Position numbers and translations under genes: made by a program. A model generated the notes under the pieces. The model did not search any database, was not told the origin of the DNA, and saw only the letters and a list, made by a program, of their open reading frames with translations. Shown one piece after another: positions 7,091 to 17,214 of a stretch of DNA of 64,000 nucleotides (its first letter is position 1; the number at the start of each line of letters is the position of its first letter). This stretch comes from Devosia marina (GTDB lineage Bacteria > Pseudomonadota > Alphaproteobacteria > Rhizobiales > Devosiaceae): assembly GCF_009758415.1 (NCBI RefSeq), contig NZ_WQRF01000003.1, positions 1-64,000 on the forward strand. The letters run 5' to 3'.

Positions 7091-8824
7091 ATGAACAATA
7101 ACGAGAACAATTCCATGACCAGTGCCGCCCTGCTCACCCATATGATCTTGGCCGGACAGGGGAAGGCGCCGGCGGACCTGGTCATCCGCAATATCGGCCT
7201 GCTCGACGTCATCACCGGAGCGGTAGCTACCACCGATATTGCCATTGTCGCCGACCGCATCGTGGGCACCCATGCATCCTACGAGGGCGCGCAAGTCATC
7301 GACGGCACCGGCCGGTTTGCCGTACCAGGCTTTATCGATACCCATCTGCACATCGAATCCTCGCTTGTGACGCCGCTGGAATTCGACCGCTGCGTACTGC
7401 CCCATGGCGTGACCACTGTGTTGTGCGACCCGCATGAAATCGCCAATGTGCTGGGCGCCGAGGGCATTCGCTATTTTCTCGACAGCGCCGAGCGCACCGT
7501 CATGGATGTACGCGTCAATCTCTCGTCATGCGTGCCGGCGACCCCGTTCGAAACAGCGGGCGCACAGCTCGAAATCGACGACCTCCTGCCCTTCCGCAGC
7601 CACCCTAAGGTCGTCGGCCTGGCCGAGATGATGAATTTCCCCGGCGTGCTGAACGCCGATCCGGGCATCATCGCCAAGCTTGTCGCCTTTCAGGACGGTC
7701 ATATCGATGGTCACGCCCCGCTGGTGATGGGCGAAGCGCTTAATGGCTATCTGGCTGCCGGCATCCGCACCGACCACGAGGCCACCAGCGCCGCTGAAGC
7801 GCGCGAAAAACTCGCCAAAGGCATGGCCATCCTTATCCGCGAAGGCTCGGTGTCGAAGGACCTTAACGCCCTGGCCGAAATCCTTGACGAAAACAGCTCA
7901 AGCTTCGTGGCCCTGTGCACCGATGACCGCAATCCGCTCGATATTGCCGAAGAAGGCCATCTGGACAGCTCGATTCGTCGCCTCATCGCCATGGGCCGGC
8001 CACTGCACCATGTCTATCGCGCCGCCAGCCAATCCGCCGCCCGCATTTTCGGGCTGAAGGATCGCGGCCTTGTCGCACCCGGCTGGCGGGCCGATATTGC
8101 CATTCTTGATAGCCTTGAAGACTGCCGCGTCTCCGATGTCATCGCGGCCGGCCGCCTGGTGACGCCCGAATTGTTCGAGAGACGGGGTGATGTCGCTCCG
8201 GTCGGGATCCACTCCGTCAAGGCAAAGCAGGTCACGTCCGACGCCTTCATCACCGAACCCAGGCCGGGCCAGAACCGTGTGCCAGTCATTGGCGTTCGTC
8301 CGGGTCTGATCCTGACCTTCCGGGAAGAAGCCAGCCTCGCTTCGACCGATCAGGGACTACAGCCCGATGTCGATGCCGATGTGATCAAGGTTGCCGTCAT
8401 CGAGCGCCACGGCAAGAACGGCAATATTGGCCGCTCCTTCGTTACCGGCTTTGGCCTGAAGCGCGGCGCCATTGCCTCCTCTGTCGGGCACGACAGCCAC
8501 AACATCACGGTGGTCGGCGCCACCGATGCCGACATGGCCATTGCGGTCAACCGGCTGATCGAACTGGGGGGAGGCTTCGTCGTCTCGGACGGCGGCAAGG
8601 TGACGGCGGAACTGGCACTGCCCATTGCCGGCCTGATGAGCCTCAAGAGCTTCGAGGAAGTTGCTGAAGATTTGCACCACCTGCGCGACGCCGCCAAGGC
8701 GCTCGACTGCGTGCTGCCCGAACCTTTCCTGCAGGTGGCTTTTCTCGCCCTACCAGTGATCCCGCATCTTAAAATGACCGATAGAGGCCTTTTCGACGTC
8801 GACAAATTCGACTTCGTGAGTTGA
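7091..8824 (+). CDS. ade: adenine deaminase
   Basis: Hydrolyses adenine to hypoxanthine and ammonia, feeding xanthine dehydrogenase encoded downstream in the window. The 577-aa length is normal for the Ade type of amidohydrolase. Metal-binding GFIDTHLHIESS lies near residues 78-89, followed by HGVTTVLCDPHEIANVLG, HAPLVMGEALNGYLAAGI, CTDDRNPLD and, in the C-terminal domain, SVGHDSHNITVVG. The ATG at 7091 gives an Asn-rich N-terminus; the ATG at 7115 is an equally plausible start and neither has a clear ribosome site. The next gene begins 4 nt after the stop, so the two are probably co-transcribed. Confidence 0.9.
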   Translation: MNNNENNSMTSAALLTHMILAGQGKAPADLVIRNIGLLDVITGAVATTDIAIVADRIVGTHASYEGAQVIDGTGRFAVPGFIDTHLHIESSLVTPLEFDRCVLPHGVTTVLCDPHEIANVLGAEGIRYFLDSAERTVMDVRVNLSSCVPATPFETAGAQLEIDDLLPFRSHPKVVGLAEMMNFPGVLNADPGIIAKLVAFQDGHIDGHAPLVMGEALNGYLAAGIRTDHEATSAAEAREKLAKGMAILIREGSVSKDLNALAEILDENSSSFVALCTDDRNPLDIAEEGHLDSSIRRLIAMGRPLHHVYRAASQSAARIFGLKDRGLVAPGWRADIAILDSLEDCRVSDVIAAGRLVTPELFERRGDVAPVGIHSVKAKQVTSDAFITEPRPGQNRVPVIGVRPGLILTFREEASLASTDQGLQPDVDADVIKVAVIERHGKNGNIGRSFVTGFGLKRGAIASSVGHDSHNITVVGATDADMAIAVNRLIELGGGFVVSDGGKVTAELALPIAGLMSLKSFEEVAEDLHHLRDAAKALDCVLPEPFLQVAFLALPVIPHLKMTDRGLFDVDKFDFVS

Positions 8825-8828
8825 GGCA

Positions 8829-10457
8829 ATGAGCCTCTCATCTCTCTACCTGGCTTGGGTGGAAGACTTGCCGCCGCGCCTCAATGGGGTGCGCCGGCGT
8901 CGCGGTCTTTCCCTTGCCATGGATGACGGGGTGATCCTCAAGACCGACCACTACGCCCCGGACACGCCGGGGCCGCATCCGACCATCCTGATGCGACTGC
9001 CCTACGGCCGGCGCGGCTTTGGCGGCATTGCCGAAGCCTATGCCGAACGCGGCTTTCATGTCGTCATCCAGGCCTGCCGTGGCACCGAAAAATCGGGGGG
9101 TGATTTCGATCCATTTGCCAATGAGCGCGCCGACGGTCTGGCCACACTCAAATGGATCAGGCAACAGGACTGGTTTGACGGCTGTATCGGGCTCACCGGT
9201 CCAAGCTATCTGGGCTATGCGCAATGGGCGATCAGCGATGCCCTGCCCCCAACCGCCGCAATGGCCACCAAGGTAACAACGGCAAACTTTCGTCCCGTTG
9301 TCTTTCCATCCGGCGCCTTTCATCTCAATCTCTGGCTGAGTTGGCTTCAGGTCATTGAAGGTCTGCGCAACAAGCCGCTGACCACCGCCGCGCGCATGTT
9401 TTCGGGCGACATCGAGCGCCGTACCGAAAAGGCAGCCGCCGCTTTGCCTTTGATCGACGCTGACAAGATGGCCGTCCGCCACAAGGTCGCGTTCTGGCGT
9501 CACTGGTTTGACCATGCCATCGGCAACGACGCCTTCTGGGCCGAGTTGGATCACCGCCACCGTCTGACCGAAAAGACCCCACCGGTGCACTTCATTTCGG
9601 GCTGGTACGATTTCATGCTCGACCCGCTGCTGGCCGACTATCAGAAGTTGGTTTCCCTCGGCCACAAACCCTATCTGACCATTGGAACCTGGTTCCACGT
9701 AGCCGAGGAACTGCAACGCGACAATCTGCGCGAAACTCTGACCTGGATGCGAGCATGGTTGATGGGCGACAAATCCGGTCTGCGGCAACGGCCGGTCCGA
9801 ATACACATATCGGGGCTGGAAGAATGGCATGAATTCGATGCCTATCCGCCGGGTCCATCCCAACCCTCCAACTGGCATATCTCAGCCGAAGGAAAGCTCA
9901 GTCAGACCGGCCAACGCGCCAAGGGTATGGACCGCTATCACTACGACCCCGCAGACCCGACGCCCAATCTGGGCGGCGCGATCTTTGCCTTTACCGGCGC
10001 CGGAGCCGTCGACAACACTCCCCTTGAGGCCCGCCCCGACGTTCTGACCTATACCAGCCGCGTTCTGACTAGCGGTCTGTCTATCATCGGCCAGTGCACC
10101 GTCACGCTCGAAGCCCACGCACGCGTGCCGCATACCGACGTCTTCGTTCGGCTCAACGACGTTGACCCGAACGGCATCTCCAGAAACATCTGTGACGGTT
10201 TCGTCCGGGTAACGCCAGACACCCCAAGGCAATCAGATGGGAGCTGGCGCCTGACCATCCCCCTGCATGCCACTGCGCACAGTTTCCGCTCCGGTCACTG
10301 CCTGCGCCTGCTCATCGCCTCAGGAGCGCATCCGCGCTATGCCCGCAATCTGGGCACCGATGAGCCAATCAACACGGCAACCACCATGGTCGCCAATGAC
10401 ATTGATATTGTCCGATCCTCGCTCAATATCACTTTGCCAACCTATCATCTGGAGTGA
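8829..10457 (+). CDS. CocE/NonD family serine hydrolase
   Basis: Alpha/beta hydrolase of the X-Pro dipeptidyl-peptidase S15/cocaine esterase group, 542 aa. The nucleophile is Ser126 in GPSYLG. HFISGWYDFMLDPL supplies the acid region, and GTWFHV stands where the family normally has a GPWTH-like His motif. The C-terminal third (from about residue 395) is the jelly-roll domain, with VHARVPHTDVFVRL-like strands. There is no signal peptide, so it is cytoplasmic. It follows ade by 4 nt. The substrate, an ester or amide, cannot be told. A GAGGCTGA/TCAGCCTC hairpin follows at 10456-10479. Confidence 0.75.
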   Translation: MSLSSLYLAWVEDLPPRLNGVRRRRGLSLAMDDGVILKTDHYAPDTPGPHPTILMRLPYGRRGFGGIAEAYAERGFHVVIQACRGTEKSGGDFDPFANERADGLATLKWIRQQDWFDGCIGLTGPSYLGYAQWAISDALPPTAAMATKVTTANFRPVVFPSGAFHLNLWLSWLQVIEGLRNKPLTTAARMFSGDIERRTEKAAAALPLIDADKMAVRHKVAFWRHWFDHAIGNDAFWAELDHRHRLTEKTPPVHFISGWYDFMLDPLLADYQKLVSLGHKPYLTIGTWFHVAEELQRDNLRETLTWMRAWLMGDKSGLRQRPVRIHISGLEEWHEFDAYPPGPSQPSNWHISAEGKLSQTGQRAKGMDRYHYDPADPTPNLGGAIFAFTGAGAVDNTPLEARPDVLTYTSRVLTSGLSIIGQCTVTLEAHARVPHTDVFVRLNDVDPNGISRNICDGFVRVTPDTPRQSDGSWRLTIPLHATAHSFRSGHCLRLLIASGAHPRYARNLGTDEPINTATTMVANDIDIVRSSLNITLPTYHLE

Positions 10458-10479
10458 GGCTGAAGCCGCGATCAGCCTC
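10456..10479 (+). terminator. hairpin after the CocE-type hydrolase gene
   Basis: GAGGCTGA (10456-10463) pairs perfectly with TCAGCCTC (10472-10479) across an 8-nt loop, starting within the hydrolase stop region. No T tract follows, so it may be a weak terminator or a 3'-end stabiliser. Confidence 0.4.
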
Positions 10480-10618
10480 GCCCTTAAGCTCCTGAATAAT
10501 AAGAGAGAATCCCCCTTCAGAGCTCCATCCGGTTGACAAAGCCAAGATTGCCTATTGCAACTTTAGTTATCCTGCATAACAATTAGCACGCAGCTTGATG
10601 CTCAACGGAGGAGATGAG

Positions 10619-12280
10619 ATGCGACTGCAATGGAAGAACGCCGTAGCCCTGAGCGCGGTGATGATTGCGACTGGCTGGGCCAGTTCTGCTAGCGCCGGAC
10701 AACTGGACTGCGCCGAACTCACCACTCATGAATTCGGCATCGACGGGTTGGTGATCGGGTCAGCCAGCGCCGAGCCAGAGGGCGAAGGGTCACCGGTGCC
10801 GCACTGCCTCGTGCAGGGACACATTGGCGAGCGCACAGGCGCCGACGGCAACACCTACAGGATCAGCTTCGAATTGCGCCTGCCTGATGAATGGAACGAG
10901 CGTTTCGTGCACCAGTTCAACGGCGGCAACGATGGCCGGGTCGTCCCCGCGATGGGGTCGTTGCTCAACGCGGATGACAGCGACAATGCCCTGTCCCGCA
11001 ATTATGCAGTGGTCTCGAGCGATGCCGGGCACGACGGCTCCGCGCATCCCGACGCCGGCTTCGCCGGCGGCACCAAGTTCGGGTTCGACCCGGAAGCCCG
11101 AAGCGACTACGGCTACAGCGCCGTCATGAAGCTCAATCCGGTGGCCACCCAGATCGTGGAAGACTATTACGGAAAAGGGATCGCATACAGTTACGGCGTT
11201 GGGACCTCGAATGGTGGTCGCCATGGGCTTGTACAGGCGACGCGCTCTCCCGAGGCCTTCGATGGCATCCTTGCCGGCTACCCCGGCCTGAACCTGCCCA
11301 AGGCGGCGGTCCAGCACGCTTGGGACATCCAGAGCTTCAAGGCAGTGTCCGATGATGTGACTCAGGCTTTCAGCAATGACGAGCTCAAGCTGGTTGCAGA
11401 GGCCGTGCTGGAGGCCTGCGATGCACTGGACGGACTGGCCGATGGCATTGTCGCTGATAGCCAGGCCTGTCAGCAGACGTTTGACATTTCATCGCTCACT
11501 TGCGGCGAAACTTCGAACAACTGCCTCACTTCCACACAGGTAGACGCACTCCGCCGGATTCATGCAGGACCAGTCAATTCGGCAGGGGAAGAACTCTATT
11601 CGGACTGGGCATGGGACCGCGGCATTGAAGGTCGCGGCTGGACCGCCTGGAAGCTCAATAGCGGATCGGAGCGCATGAACAACCTGCCGCGGATCGCAAC
11701 TCTGGGGGCTTCGTCGCTGGCCATGGTCTTCTCCAACCCGCCCCAAGACGTCGGGGGCGATCCGGACTCGCTGGTGAGCTTCCTGCTCGATTATGACTTC
11801 GATACTGACGTCACCATCGACGCCAGCACCGCCGAGTTTCCCGAAGCGCCCATGGAGTTCATGACCCCGACGGATGTCGAGGATCCCGAGATGGCTGACT
11901 TCCGGGAAGCCGGGGGCAAGATGATCGTCTTCCATGGCATGAGCGATCCGGTGTTCTCGGCTCTCGACACGATCGAATGGTACGAAAAGCTCGACGCCAA
12001 CAATGGCGGCAATGCCAAGGACTTCGTCATGTTCTACACCGTGCCGGGGATGAACCATGGCTTTGGCGGGCCGGCCACCGACAAATTTGCAGCATTCGAC
12101 GCCCTGGTCGACTGGGTCGAGAATGGCGAACAGCCGGACTACTTGGTTGCCACCACGACGCCTGACAACCCCTATCTGCCCGAGCTTGCCGACGCCACAC
12201 GCAAGCTCTGCCCTTATCCTGCCATTGCCCGCTATCAGGGCGGCGACGAAATGGACCACGACAGCTTCGTGTGCCAGTAG
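10619..12280 (+). CDS. secreted tannase/feruloyl esterase family protein
   Basis: A 553-aa protein with a classic signal peptide (MRLQWKNAVALSAVMIATG... cut after SASA), so periplasmic or secreted. The family fold is seen in HQFNGGNDG, the nucleophile elbow GTSNGGRHG with Ser197, Asp443 in GMSDPVFS, and His480 in GMNHGFGG. Tannases and feruloyl esterases normally carry a CS-D-HC triad in which two Cys adjacent to Ser and His form a disulfide. Here these positions are Thr196 and Gly481, so the disulfide is absent on both sides. The ATG at 10619 has GGAGGAG five bases upstream. A bidirectional terminator separates it from malate synthase. Substrate unknown; an aromatic ester is typical. Confidence 0.7.
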   Translation: MRLQWKNAVALSAVMIATGWASSASAGQLDCAELTTHEFGIDGLVIGSASAEPEGEGSPVPHCLVQGHIGERTGADGNTYRISFELRLPDEWNERFVHQFNGGNDGRVVPAMGSLLNADDSDNALSRNYAVVSSDAGHDGSAHPDAGFAGGTKFGFDPEARSDYGYSAVMKLNPVATQIVEDYYGKGIAYSYGVGTSNGGRHGLVQATRSPEAFDGILAGYPGLNLPKAAVQHAWDIQSFKAVSDDVTQAFSNDELKLVAEAVLEACDALDGLADGIVADSQACQQTFDISSLTCGETSNNCLTSTQVDALRRIHAGPVNSAGEELYSDWAWDRGIEGRGWTAWKLNSGSERMNNLPRIATLGASSLAMVFSNPPQDVGGDPDSLVSFLLDYDFDTDVTIDASTAEFPEAPMEFMTPTDVEDPEMADFREAGGKMIVFHGMSDPVFSALDTIEWYEKLDANNGGNAKDFVMFYTVPGMNHGFGGPATDKFAAFDALVDWVENGEQPDYLVATTTPDNPYLPELADATRKLCPYPAIARYQGGDEMDHDSFVCQ

Positions 12281-12286
12281 AAGAAG

Positions 12287-12307
12287 GGCCCCGCCATCGG
12301 CGGGGCC
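12287..12307. terminator. bidirectional terminator between tannase-like gene and glcB
   Basis: GGCCCCGCC (12287-12295), loop ATC, GGCGGGGCC (12299-12307) is a perfect 9-bp stem in the 35-bp gap between two convergent genes. Confidence 0.75.
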
Positions 12308-12315
12308 TCACATCT

Positions 12316-14478
12316 CTATCGGGCGTCGCGCGCCTTCACCTTGCGGCGCGCGGCGTGCAGCAATGGCTCGGTATAGCCGCTGGGTTGATCGGCACCATGC
12401 AATGCCAGGTCCAGCGCCGCTTGGAAGGCGACCGACTGGAAGTTCTCGGCCATCGGACGGTAGAGCGGATCACCTGCATTCTGGGCATCCACGACACTGG
12501 CCATGCGCTCGAACACCGAGGTCACCTCATCGCGGCTGACCAGGCCATGACGCAGCCAATTGGCCACCGCCTGGCTCGAGATACGACAGGTCGCACGGTC
12601 TTCCATCAGCCCGACATCGTTGATGTCCGGAACCTTGGAACAGCCAACCCCCTGCTGCACCCAGCGAACCACATAGCCCAGAATGCCCTGCGCGTTGTTT
12701 TCCAGCTCGCGCGTAATTTCCTCGCGGCTCAATGAATAGGGGGCCTGCACCGGCATCGAGAACAGGTCGGACAGCCCCGGCAGCGCCTGATTGTGCCGGC
12801 GTTTCTGGGCCTCGAACACGTCCACCTGATGATAGTGCAGCGCATGCAGTGTCGCTGCCGTTGGTGAGGGCACCCAGGCCGTATTGGCGCCGGCATTCGG
12901 GTGACCTATCTTGGCGTCCATCATCGCAGCCATGTCGTCCGGTCGCGCCCACATGCCCTTGCCGATCTGTGCCTTGCCGGAGAGCCCGCAGCTAAGGCCG
13001 ATCAGCACATTACGGTCTTCGTAGGAGTTGATCCACTTTTCGGACTTGATCTCGTCCTTGCGCAGCACCGGGCCCGCTTCCATCGAAGTGTGGATTTCAT
13101 CACCCGTGCGGTCGAGGAACCCGGTATTGATGAAGAACACGCGTTGCCGCGCTTCATAGATCGCGGCCTTGAGATTGGCCGAGGTCCGCCGCTCCTCATC
13201 CATGATGCCGATCTTGATGGTATTGGGCTTCAGGCCCAGGAAGTGTTCTACCGACGCAAAGATCGCGCAGGCGAACGCCACTTCCTCTGGGCCGTGCATC
13301 TTGGGTTTGACAACATAGATCGAGCCATTGCGCGAATTGTTACCCTTGTCGTGCATGGCACAAAGAGCGGTGACCGCCGCATCCATCAGCCCCTCGCCCA
13401 CCGGCTTGCCATCGAGCAGCACGGCGTCCGTGGTCATCAGGTGACCCACATTGCGCACCAGCAGCAAAGACCGCCCCTTGAGCACGAGTTCACTGCCATT
13501 GGCACTCCGATAGACCCGGTCCGCCTTGAGCTTGCGGGTGACCGTCTTGCCGCCTTTTTCGAAAGTGTCCTCAAGATTACCCAGCATCAACCCGAGCCAG
13601 TTGCGGTAGACACCTACCTTGTCCTCGGCATCCACTGCCGCGACGGAGTCCTCGCAATCCTGAATGGTGGTCAGCGCCGATTCGACGACGACGTCGCTGA
13701 GCCCCGCAGCATGGGTGCTGCCAATTGGGCTCGACTTGTCGATCACCAGCACCGCATGTAGCCCATTGTGCCGCAGCACGATCTCGGCCTTCTCGCCCTC
13801 CCCGGCATATCCGACAAAAGCCGAGCCATCCTTGAGCGTCGCCGGACCGGCCTTGGTATCGATCACGAGGTTAGCCAGACCGCCCTGCTCGGCCACCACA
13901 TAGGACGTGACATCGGCATGGCTGCCGGTGGTCAGCGGGAAGGCCTCATCCAGGAATTGCGCGGCGCGCGCCACCACGGCTGCGCCCCGCGCCGGATTAT
14001 AGGCCTTGCCCGGCGCCAGATCACCGTCGCGGCTGACGACGTCTGTGCCATAGAGCGCATCATACAGGCTACCCCAGCGCGCATTGGCGGCGTTGAGCGC
14101 ATAGCGAGCATTGGACACCGGGACCACGAGTTGCGGCCCGCAAATGCTGGAAATTTCGGGATCCAGTCCCTCGGTTTCGATGGAAAAGTCGGCGGGCTCT
14201 TCGACCAGATAGCCGATCTCCCTGAGGAAGAATTCATAGCCCTGCGCATTATTGGACACCGGCCCATATTTGCGATGCCACTCATCGATCTTGGCCTGAA
14301 TATCGTCGCGCTTGGCCAGAAGCTTGATATTGGTCGGCGCGTGCTCGCGCACCAGACCTGCCAGCCCTTCCCAAAACTGATCCGCCGTTACCGACAGCCC
14401 CGCCAACGCTTCTTTCTCGACGAAGTCAACGAGAAGCGGATGAACGGACAGGCCGGATTTGGTCAGGTAGTCACTCAT
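12316..14478 (-). CDS. glcB: malate synthase G
   Basis: Condenses glyoxylate with acetyl-CoA to malate in the cytoplasm. The 720-aa length is typical of isoform G. Visible landmarks are [23 protein letters not shown], the [20 protein letters not shown] active-site stretch, and [15 protein letters not shown] followed by [21 protein letters not shown]. The ATG at 14478 (MSDYLTKSG) is preceded by GGAGAG; an extension upstream to 14523 is unlikely. It is the last gene of the minus-strand purine array, 57 nt after guaD. Since the purine pathway ends in glyoxylate, the placement suggests it captures that carbon. Confidence 0.92.
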   Translation of the reverse strand: MSDYLTKSGLSVHPLLVDFVEKEALAGLSVTADQFWEGLAGLVREHAPTNIKLLAKRDDIQAKIDEWHRKYGPVSNNAQGYEFFLREIGYLVEEPADFSIETEGLDPEISSICGPQLVVPVSNARYALNAANARWGSLYDALYGTDVVSRDGDLAPGKAYNPARGAAVVARAAQFLDEAFPLTTGSHADVTSYVVAEQGGLANLVIDTKAGPATLKDGSAFVGYAGEGEKAEIVLRHNGLHAVLVIDKSSPIGSTHAAGLSDVVVESALTTIQDCEDSVAAVDAEDKVGVYRNWLGLMLGNLEDTFEKGGKTVTRKLKADRVYRSANGSELVLKGRSLLLVRNVGHLMTTDAVLLDGKPVGEGLMDAAVTALCAMHDKGNNSRNGSIYVVKPKMHGPEEVAFACAIFASVEHFLGLKPNTIKIGIMDEERRTSANLKAAIYEARQRVFFINTGFLDRTGDEIHTSMEAGPVLRKDEIKSEKWINSYEDRNVLIGLSCGLSGKAQIGKGMWARPDDMAAMMDAKIGHPNAGANTAWVPSPTAATLHALHYHQVDVFEAQKRRHNQALPGLSDLFSMPVQAPYSLSREEITRELENNAQGILGYVVRWVQQGVGCSKVPDINDVGLMEDRATCRISSQAVANWLRHGLVSRDEVTSVFERMASVVDAQNAGDPLYRPMAENFQSVAFQAALDLALHGADQPSGYTEPLLHAARRKVKARDAR

Positions 14479-14535
14479 GGCGGAAGGCTCTCCAATCGCA
14501 ATTGTGATGAAGGTGTAGGCCATAGCGGCCTTGGC

Positions 14536-15837
14536 TTACAACCCGACCAAAGTGGACTTCGCCCTTGCGCCAGCCACATAGACCTCGGCAATGGACCGAT
14601 CGTCGCCCATGGTTTGGAGCAGGAACAGCTCCTCGGCCAGCGTGGTGATCGTTGCGTGGCGCATCCGCATCGTGGGCGTTGCCCCGGCATCGAGCACAAT
14701 CAGGTCCGCTGCCCGGCCCGGCGCAATCGAGCCGATGGTATCAGCCAACCCCAGCGCCTCGGCATTGCCACGCGTCGCCATGTAGAACGAGGCAAGCGGA
14801 TTGAGCCGCTGACCGCGCAATTGCAGCACCTTGTAGCCTTCGTCCAGCGTGCGCAGCATGGACAGGCTCGTACCACCGCCGATATCGGTTGCAATGCCGA
14901 CCCGCACGCCATTGTTCGTCAGCCGTTCGCGGTCAAACAACCCGGAACCCAGAAACAGATTTGACGTAGGGCAGAACACCGCGACCGAGCCGGTCTCGGC
15001 CAGAACCCCGGTTTCGCGATGATTGAGATGGATACTATGGCCCAAGAGAGTCTTGGGCCCAAGCAGCCCGTAGTCCTCGTAAATGCCGGTATAGTCCGGC
15101 GAGCCAGGATAGAGCTCCATTGAAAGGCTGATTTCGGCGTCGTTTTCGCTGAGGTGTGTTTGCAGATAGCACTCGGGGTGCTCCTGCACCAAGGTACGTG
15201 CCATCTCCATCTGCTCAGGAGAGGAGGTAATTGCGAAACGCGGCGAGATCGCATAAAGGGCCCGCCCTCGTCCGTGCCAGCGCGCGATCAAGGCCTTGGT
15301 ATCGTCGTACCCGGACTGGGCCGTATCACACAGCCCCTCCGGGGCATTGCGATCCATCAAAACCTTGCCGCCAATCATCAGCATGTTGCGGCGCTGGGCT
15401 TCCGCGAAAAACGCATCCACAGAGCGTGGGTGGCTTGAACAATATGCCACCGCCGTTGTCGTCCCATGCCGGATCAGCGCGTCATAGAAATCCACCGCAA
15501 CAGCGTCGGCATGCCCCTGCTGGGCGAATTTCTGCTCCTCGATAAATGTATAGGTATTGAGCCATTCCAGCAGAGATCCGGCATAGGCAGCCATGATCTG
15601 GCTCTGCACATAGTGCAGATGCAGATCGATGAAACCGGGCATGATCAGGTTTGGACGATGGTCGATAATGACGGCCCCTGCGGTCTCGGCTGCGGCGAAA
15701 TCGCCGACAGCCTCGACCAGTCCGTCTTTCATGCTGACGGCACCATCCTCAAGATAAAGATAGCTTTCGACATCGCCCACGGCTCGCGGGGTACGCAGAA
15801 AGCTCAGTACGCGCCCGCGCAAAATGGTGCGCGTCAT
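14536..15837 (-). CDS. guaD: guanine deaminase
   Basis: Zinc amidohydrolase (433 aa) converting guanine to xanthine and ammonia. Motifs in order: PGFIDLHLHYVQ (metal His pair, near residues 66-77), WLNTYTFIEEQKF, GTTTAVAYCSSHP, SPRFAITSSPEQM, QTHLSEND, GHSIHLNHRE, CPTSNLFLGSG and the metal Asp in GIATDIGGGTSLSM. It overlaps the urate hydroxylase gene by 4 bp (ATGA), indicating translational coupling. Its product, xanthine, is the substrate of XdhAB from the same array. Confidence 0.92.
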   Translation of the reverse strand: MTRTILRGRVLSFLRTPRAVGDVESYLYLEDGAVSMKDGLVEAVGDFAAAETAGAVIIDHRPNLIMPGFIDLHLHYVQSQIMAAYAGSLLEWLNTYTFIEEQKFAQQGHADAVAVDFYDALIRHGTTTAVAYCSSHPRSVDAFFAEAQRRNMLMIGGKVLMDRNAPEGLCDTAQSGYDDTKALIARWHGRGRALYAISPRFAITSSPEQMEMARTLVQEHPECYLQTHLSENDAEISLSMELYPGSPDYTGIYEDYGLLGPKTLLGHSIHLNHRETGVLAETGSVAVFCPTSNLFLGSGLFDRERLTNNGVRVGIATDIGGGTSLSMLRTLDEGYKVLQLRGQRLNPLASFYMATRGNAEALGLADTIGSIAPGRAADLIVLDAGATPTMRMRHATITTLAEELFLLQTMGDDRSIAEVYVAGARAKSTLVGL

Positions 15838-17060
15838 GACCCCGATCCTTCACGATACCACTCAACCACCAAGGCCCGCTCTGCCTCGGTCATTTCGGTA
15901 ACGTTGCCCGGAGGCATCGCGTGGCTCCAACCAGCCTGAATGGCGATCTGGTGGGCGTTGTTGGCAATGGAGATATCATTATCGAGAATAACGTCCTTGG
16001 GCGCTCCATAGACGCCCTCCCAAACGGGCTCGGCGGTATGACACATGGCGCAACGCGTCTGGACTGCCAGGCTGGCCGACGCGAAATGCTCGGTCGCCAT
16101 GAACTTTTCACCGCTCGCGGTCACCAGCATCTCGCTATCGGCTCCCGGCAGCTTTGGCGACGTCGACAACCAGGCAATAATCAGCATCAGCACCACGGCG
16201 ATCGCCCAGGTCCAGTGCGGATTGCCTTTGCGCGCATGGCGGGTGTTGAAATAGTGCCGGATGACTACACCGACGAGGAAGATCAGGCTGGCAATGATCC
16301 AGTTCCACTGCGTGGCGAACGCCAACGGGTAGTGGCTCGAAAGCATGAAGAAGATGACGGGCAGCGTCAGGTAGTTGTTATGCAGGCTGCGCTGCTTGGC
16401 GATCTTGCCATATTTGGCGTCGGGCACTCGGCCTGCCTTGAGATCCCCCACAACGATTTTCTGGTTTGGAATGATGATCATGGCGACGTTGGCCGTCATG
16501 ATGGTCGCGGTGAATGCGCCCATATGCAGCAGGGCCGCCCGGCCGGTAAAAAGCTGCGTATAGCCCCAGCTCATCGCCACCAAAATGGCGAACAGCACCA
16601 GCATCAACCCGGTCGTGGACTGCCCGATCGGCGACTTGCAAAGCGCATCATAGAGCAGCCAGCCCAGCACGATCGAGCCGGCCGAAAGCAGGATCGCCAC
16701 CCAGCTCGGAACGTCCAGCACGTTGCGGTCGATCAGAAACAGGTCGGCCCCGACATAATAGAGCAGCGCCATCAGCATCGCGCCCGATAGCCAAGTCGCG
16801 TAGCTTTCCCATTTGAACCAGGTCAGATGCTCGGGCAGGAATTCGGGCGCCACAATATATTTCTGGATGTGATAGAAGCCCCCGCCATGCACCTGCCATT
16901 CCTCGCCATGGGCCAGTGGCGGCAGGCTCGGAGTCTTGCGCAGCCCCAGATCAAGCGCAATGAAATAGAAGGACGATCCGATCCAGGCGATGGCCGTCAC
17001 AACATGCAGCCAGCGCGCCGCAAACATTGTCCACTCGTAGAATATCGCCAGATCGCCCAT
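15834..17060 (-). CDS. puuD: membrane urate hydroxylase with cytochrome c domain (PuuD type)
   Basis: Oxidises urate to 5-hydroxyisourate in the inner membrane without oxygen-dependent uricase. The 408-aa protein begins with a hydrophobic TMFAARWLHVVTAIAWIGSSFYF helix, holds about eight helices to residue 310, and ends in a periplasmic cytochrome c domain with the haem motif CAMCH and a downstream Met in AMPPGNVTEM. This architecture is characteristic of the bacterial urate hydroxylase first described genomically as PuuD. I chose ATG 17060, with AAGGGGA 9 nt upstream, over a TTG at 17066. It lies between the BMP transporter gene and guaD. Note that the same symbol is used for an unrelated putrescine enzyme in E. 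coli. Confidence 0.88.
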   Translation of the reverse strand: MGDLAIFYEWTMFAARWLHVVTAIAWIGSSFYFIALDLGLRKTPSLPPLAHGEEWQVHGGGFYHIQKYIVAPEFLPEHLTWFKWESYATWLSGAMLMALLYYVGADLFLIDRNVLDVPSWVAILLSAGSIVLGWLLYDALCKSPIGQSTTGLMLVLFAILVAMSWGYTQLFTGRAALLHMGAFTATIMTANVAMIIIPNQKIVVGDLKAGRVPDAKYGKIAKQRSLHNNYLTLPVIFFMLSSHYPLAFATQWNWIIASLIFLVGVVIRHYFNTRHARKGNPHWTWAIAVVLMLIIAWLSTSPKLPGADSEMLVTASGEKFMATEHFASASLAVQTRCAMCHTAEPVWEGVYGAPKDVILDNDISIANNAHQIAIQAGWSHAMPPGNVTEMTEAERALVVEWYREGSGS

Positions 17061-17074
17061 GTCCAAATCCCCTT

Positions 17075-17210
17075 AGCACCTCTCCCCCTCGGGGAGAGGT
17101 GGCTCGGCCATAGGCCGAGTCGGCGAGGGGGATGTTTCCACGCGCGCTAGACCCATGGCAGCATCCCCCTCATCCGGCGCTACGCGCCACCTTCTCTCCT
17201 ATGGGGAGAA
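17075..17210. repeat. REP-like palindromic elements inside the purine array
   Basis: Two adjacent GC-rich palindromic units fill the gap between puuD and the BMP binding-protein gene. The first contains CTCTCCCCCTCGGGGAGAG and GGCTCGGCCATAGGCCGAGTC. The second contains GGCGCTACGCGCC and TTCTCTCCTATGGGGAGAA. They resemble the short intergenic palindromes of rhizobia. They may decouple the transporter genes from puuD-guaD-glcB. Confidence 0.55.
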
Positions 17211-17214
17211 GAAT

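Noticed and set aside
12901-14964. Two long plus-strand frames (286 and 398 codons) opposite glcB and guaD
   Set aside because: Antisense shadows of strongly conserved enzymes in GC-rich DNA; no motifs and no ribosome sites.
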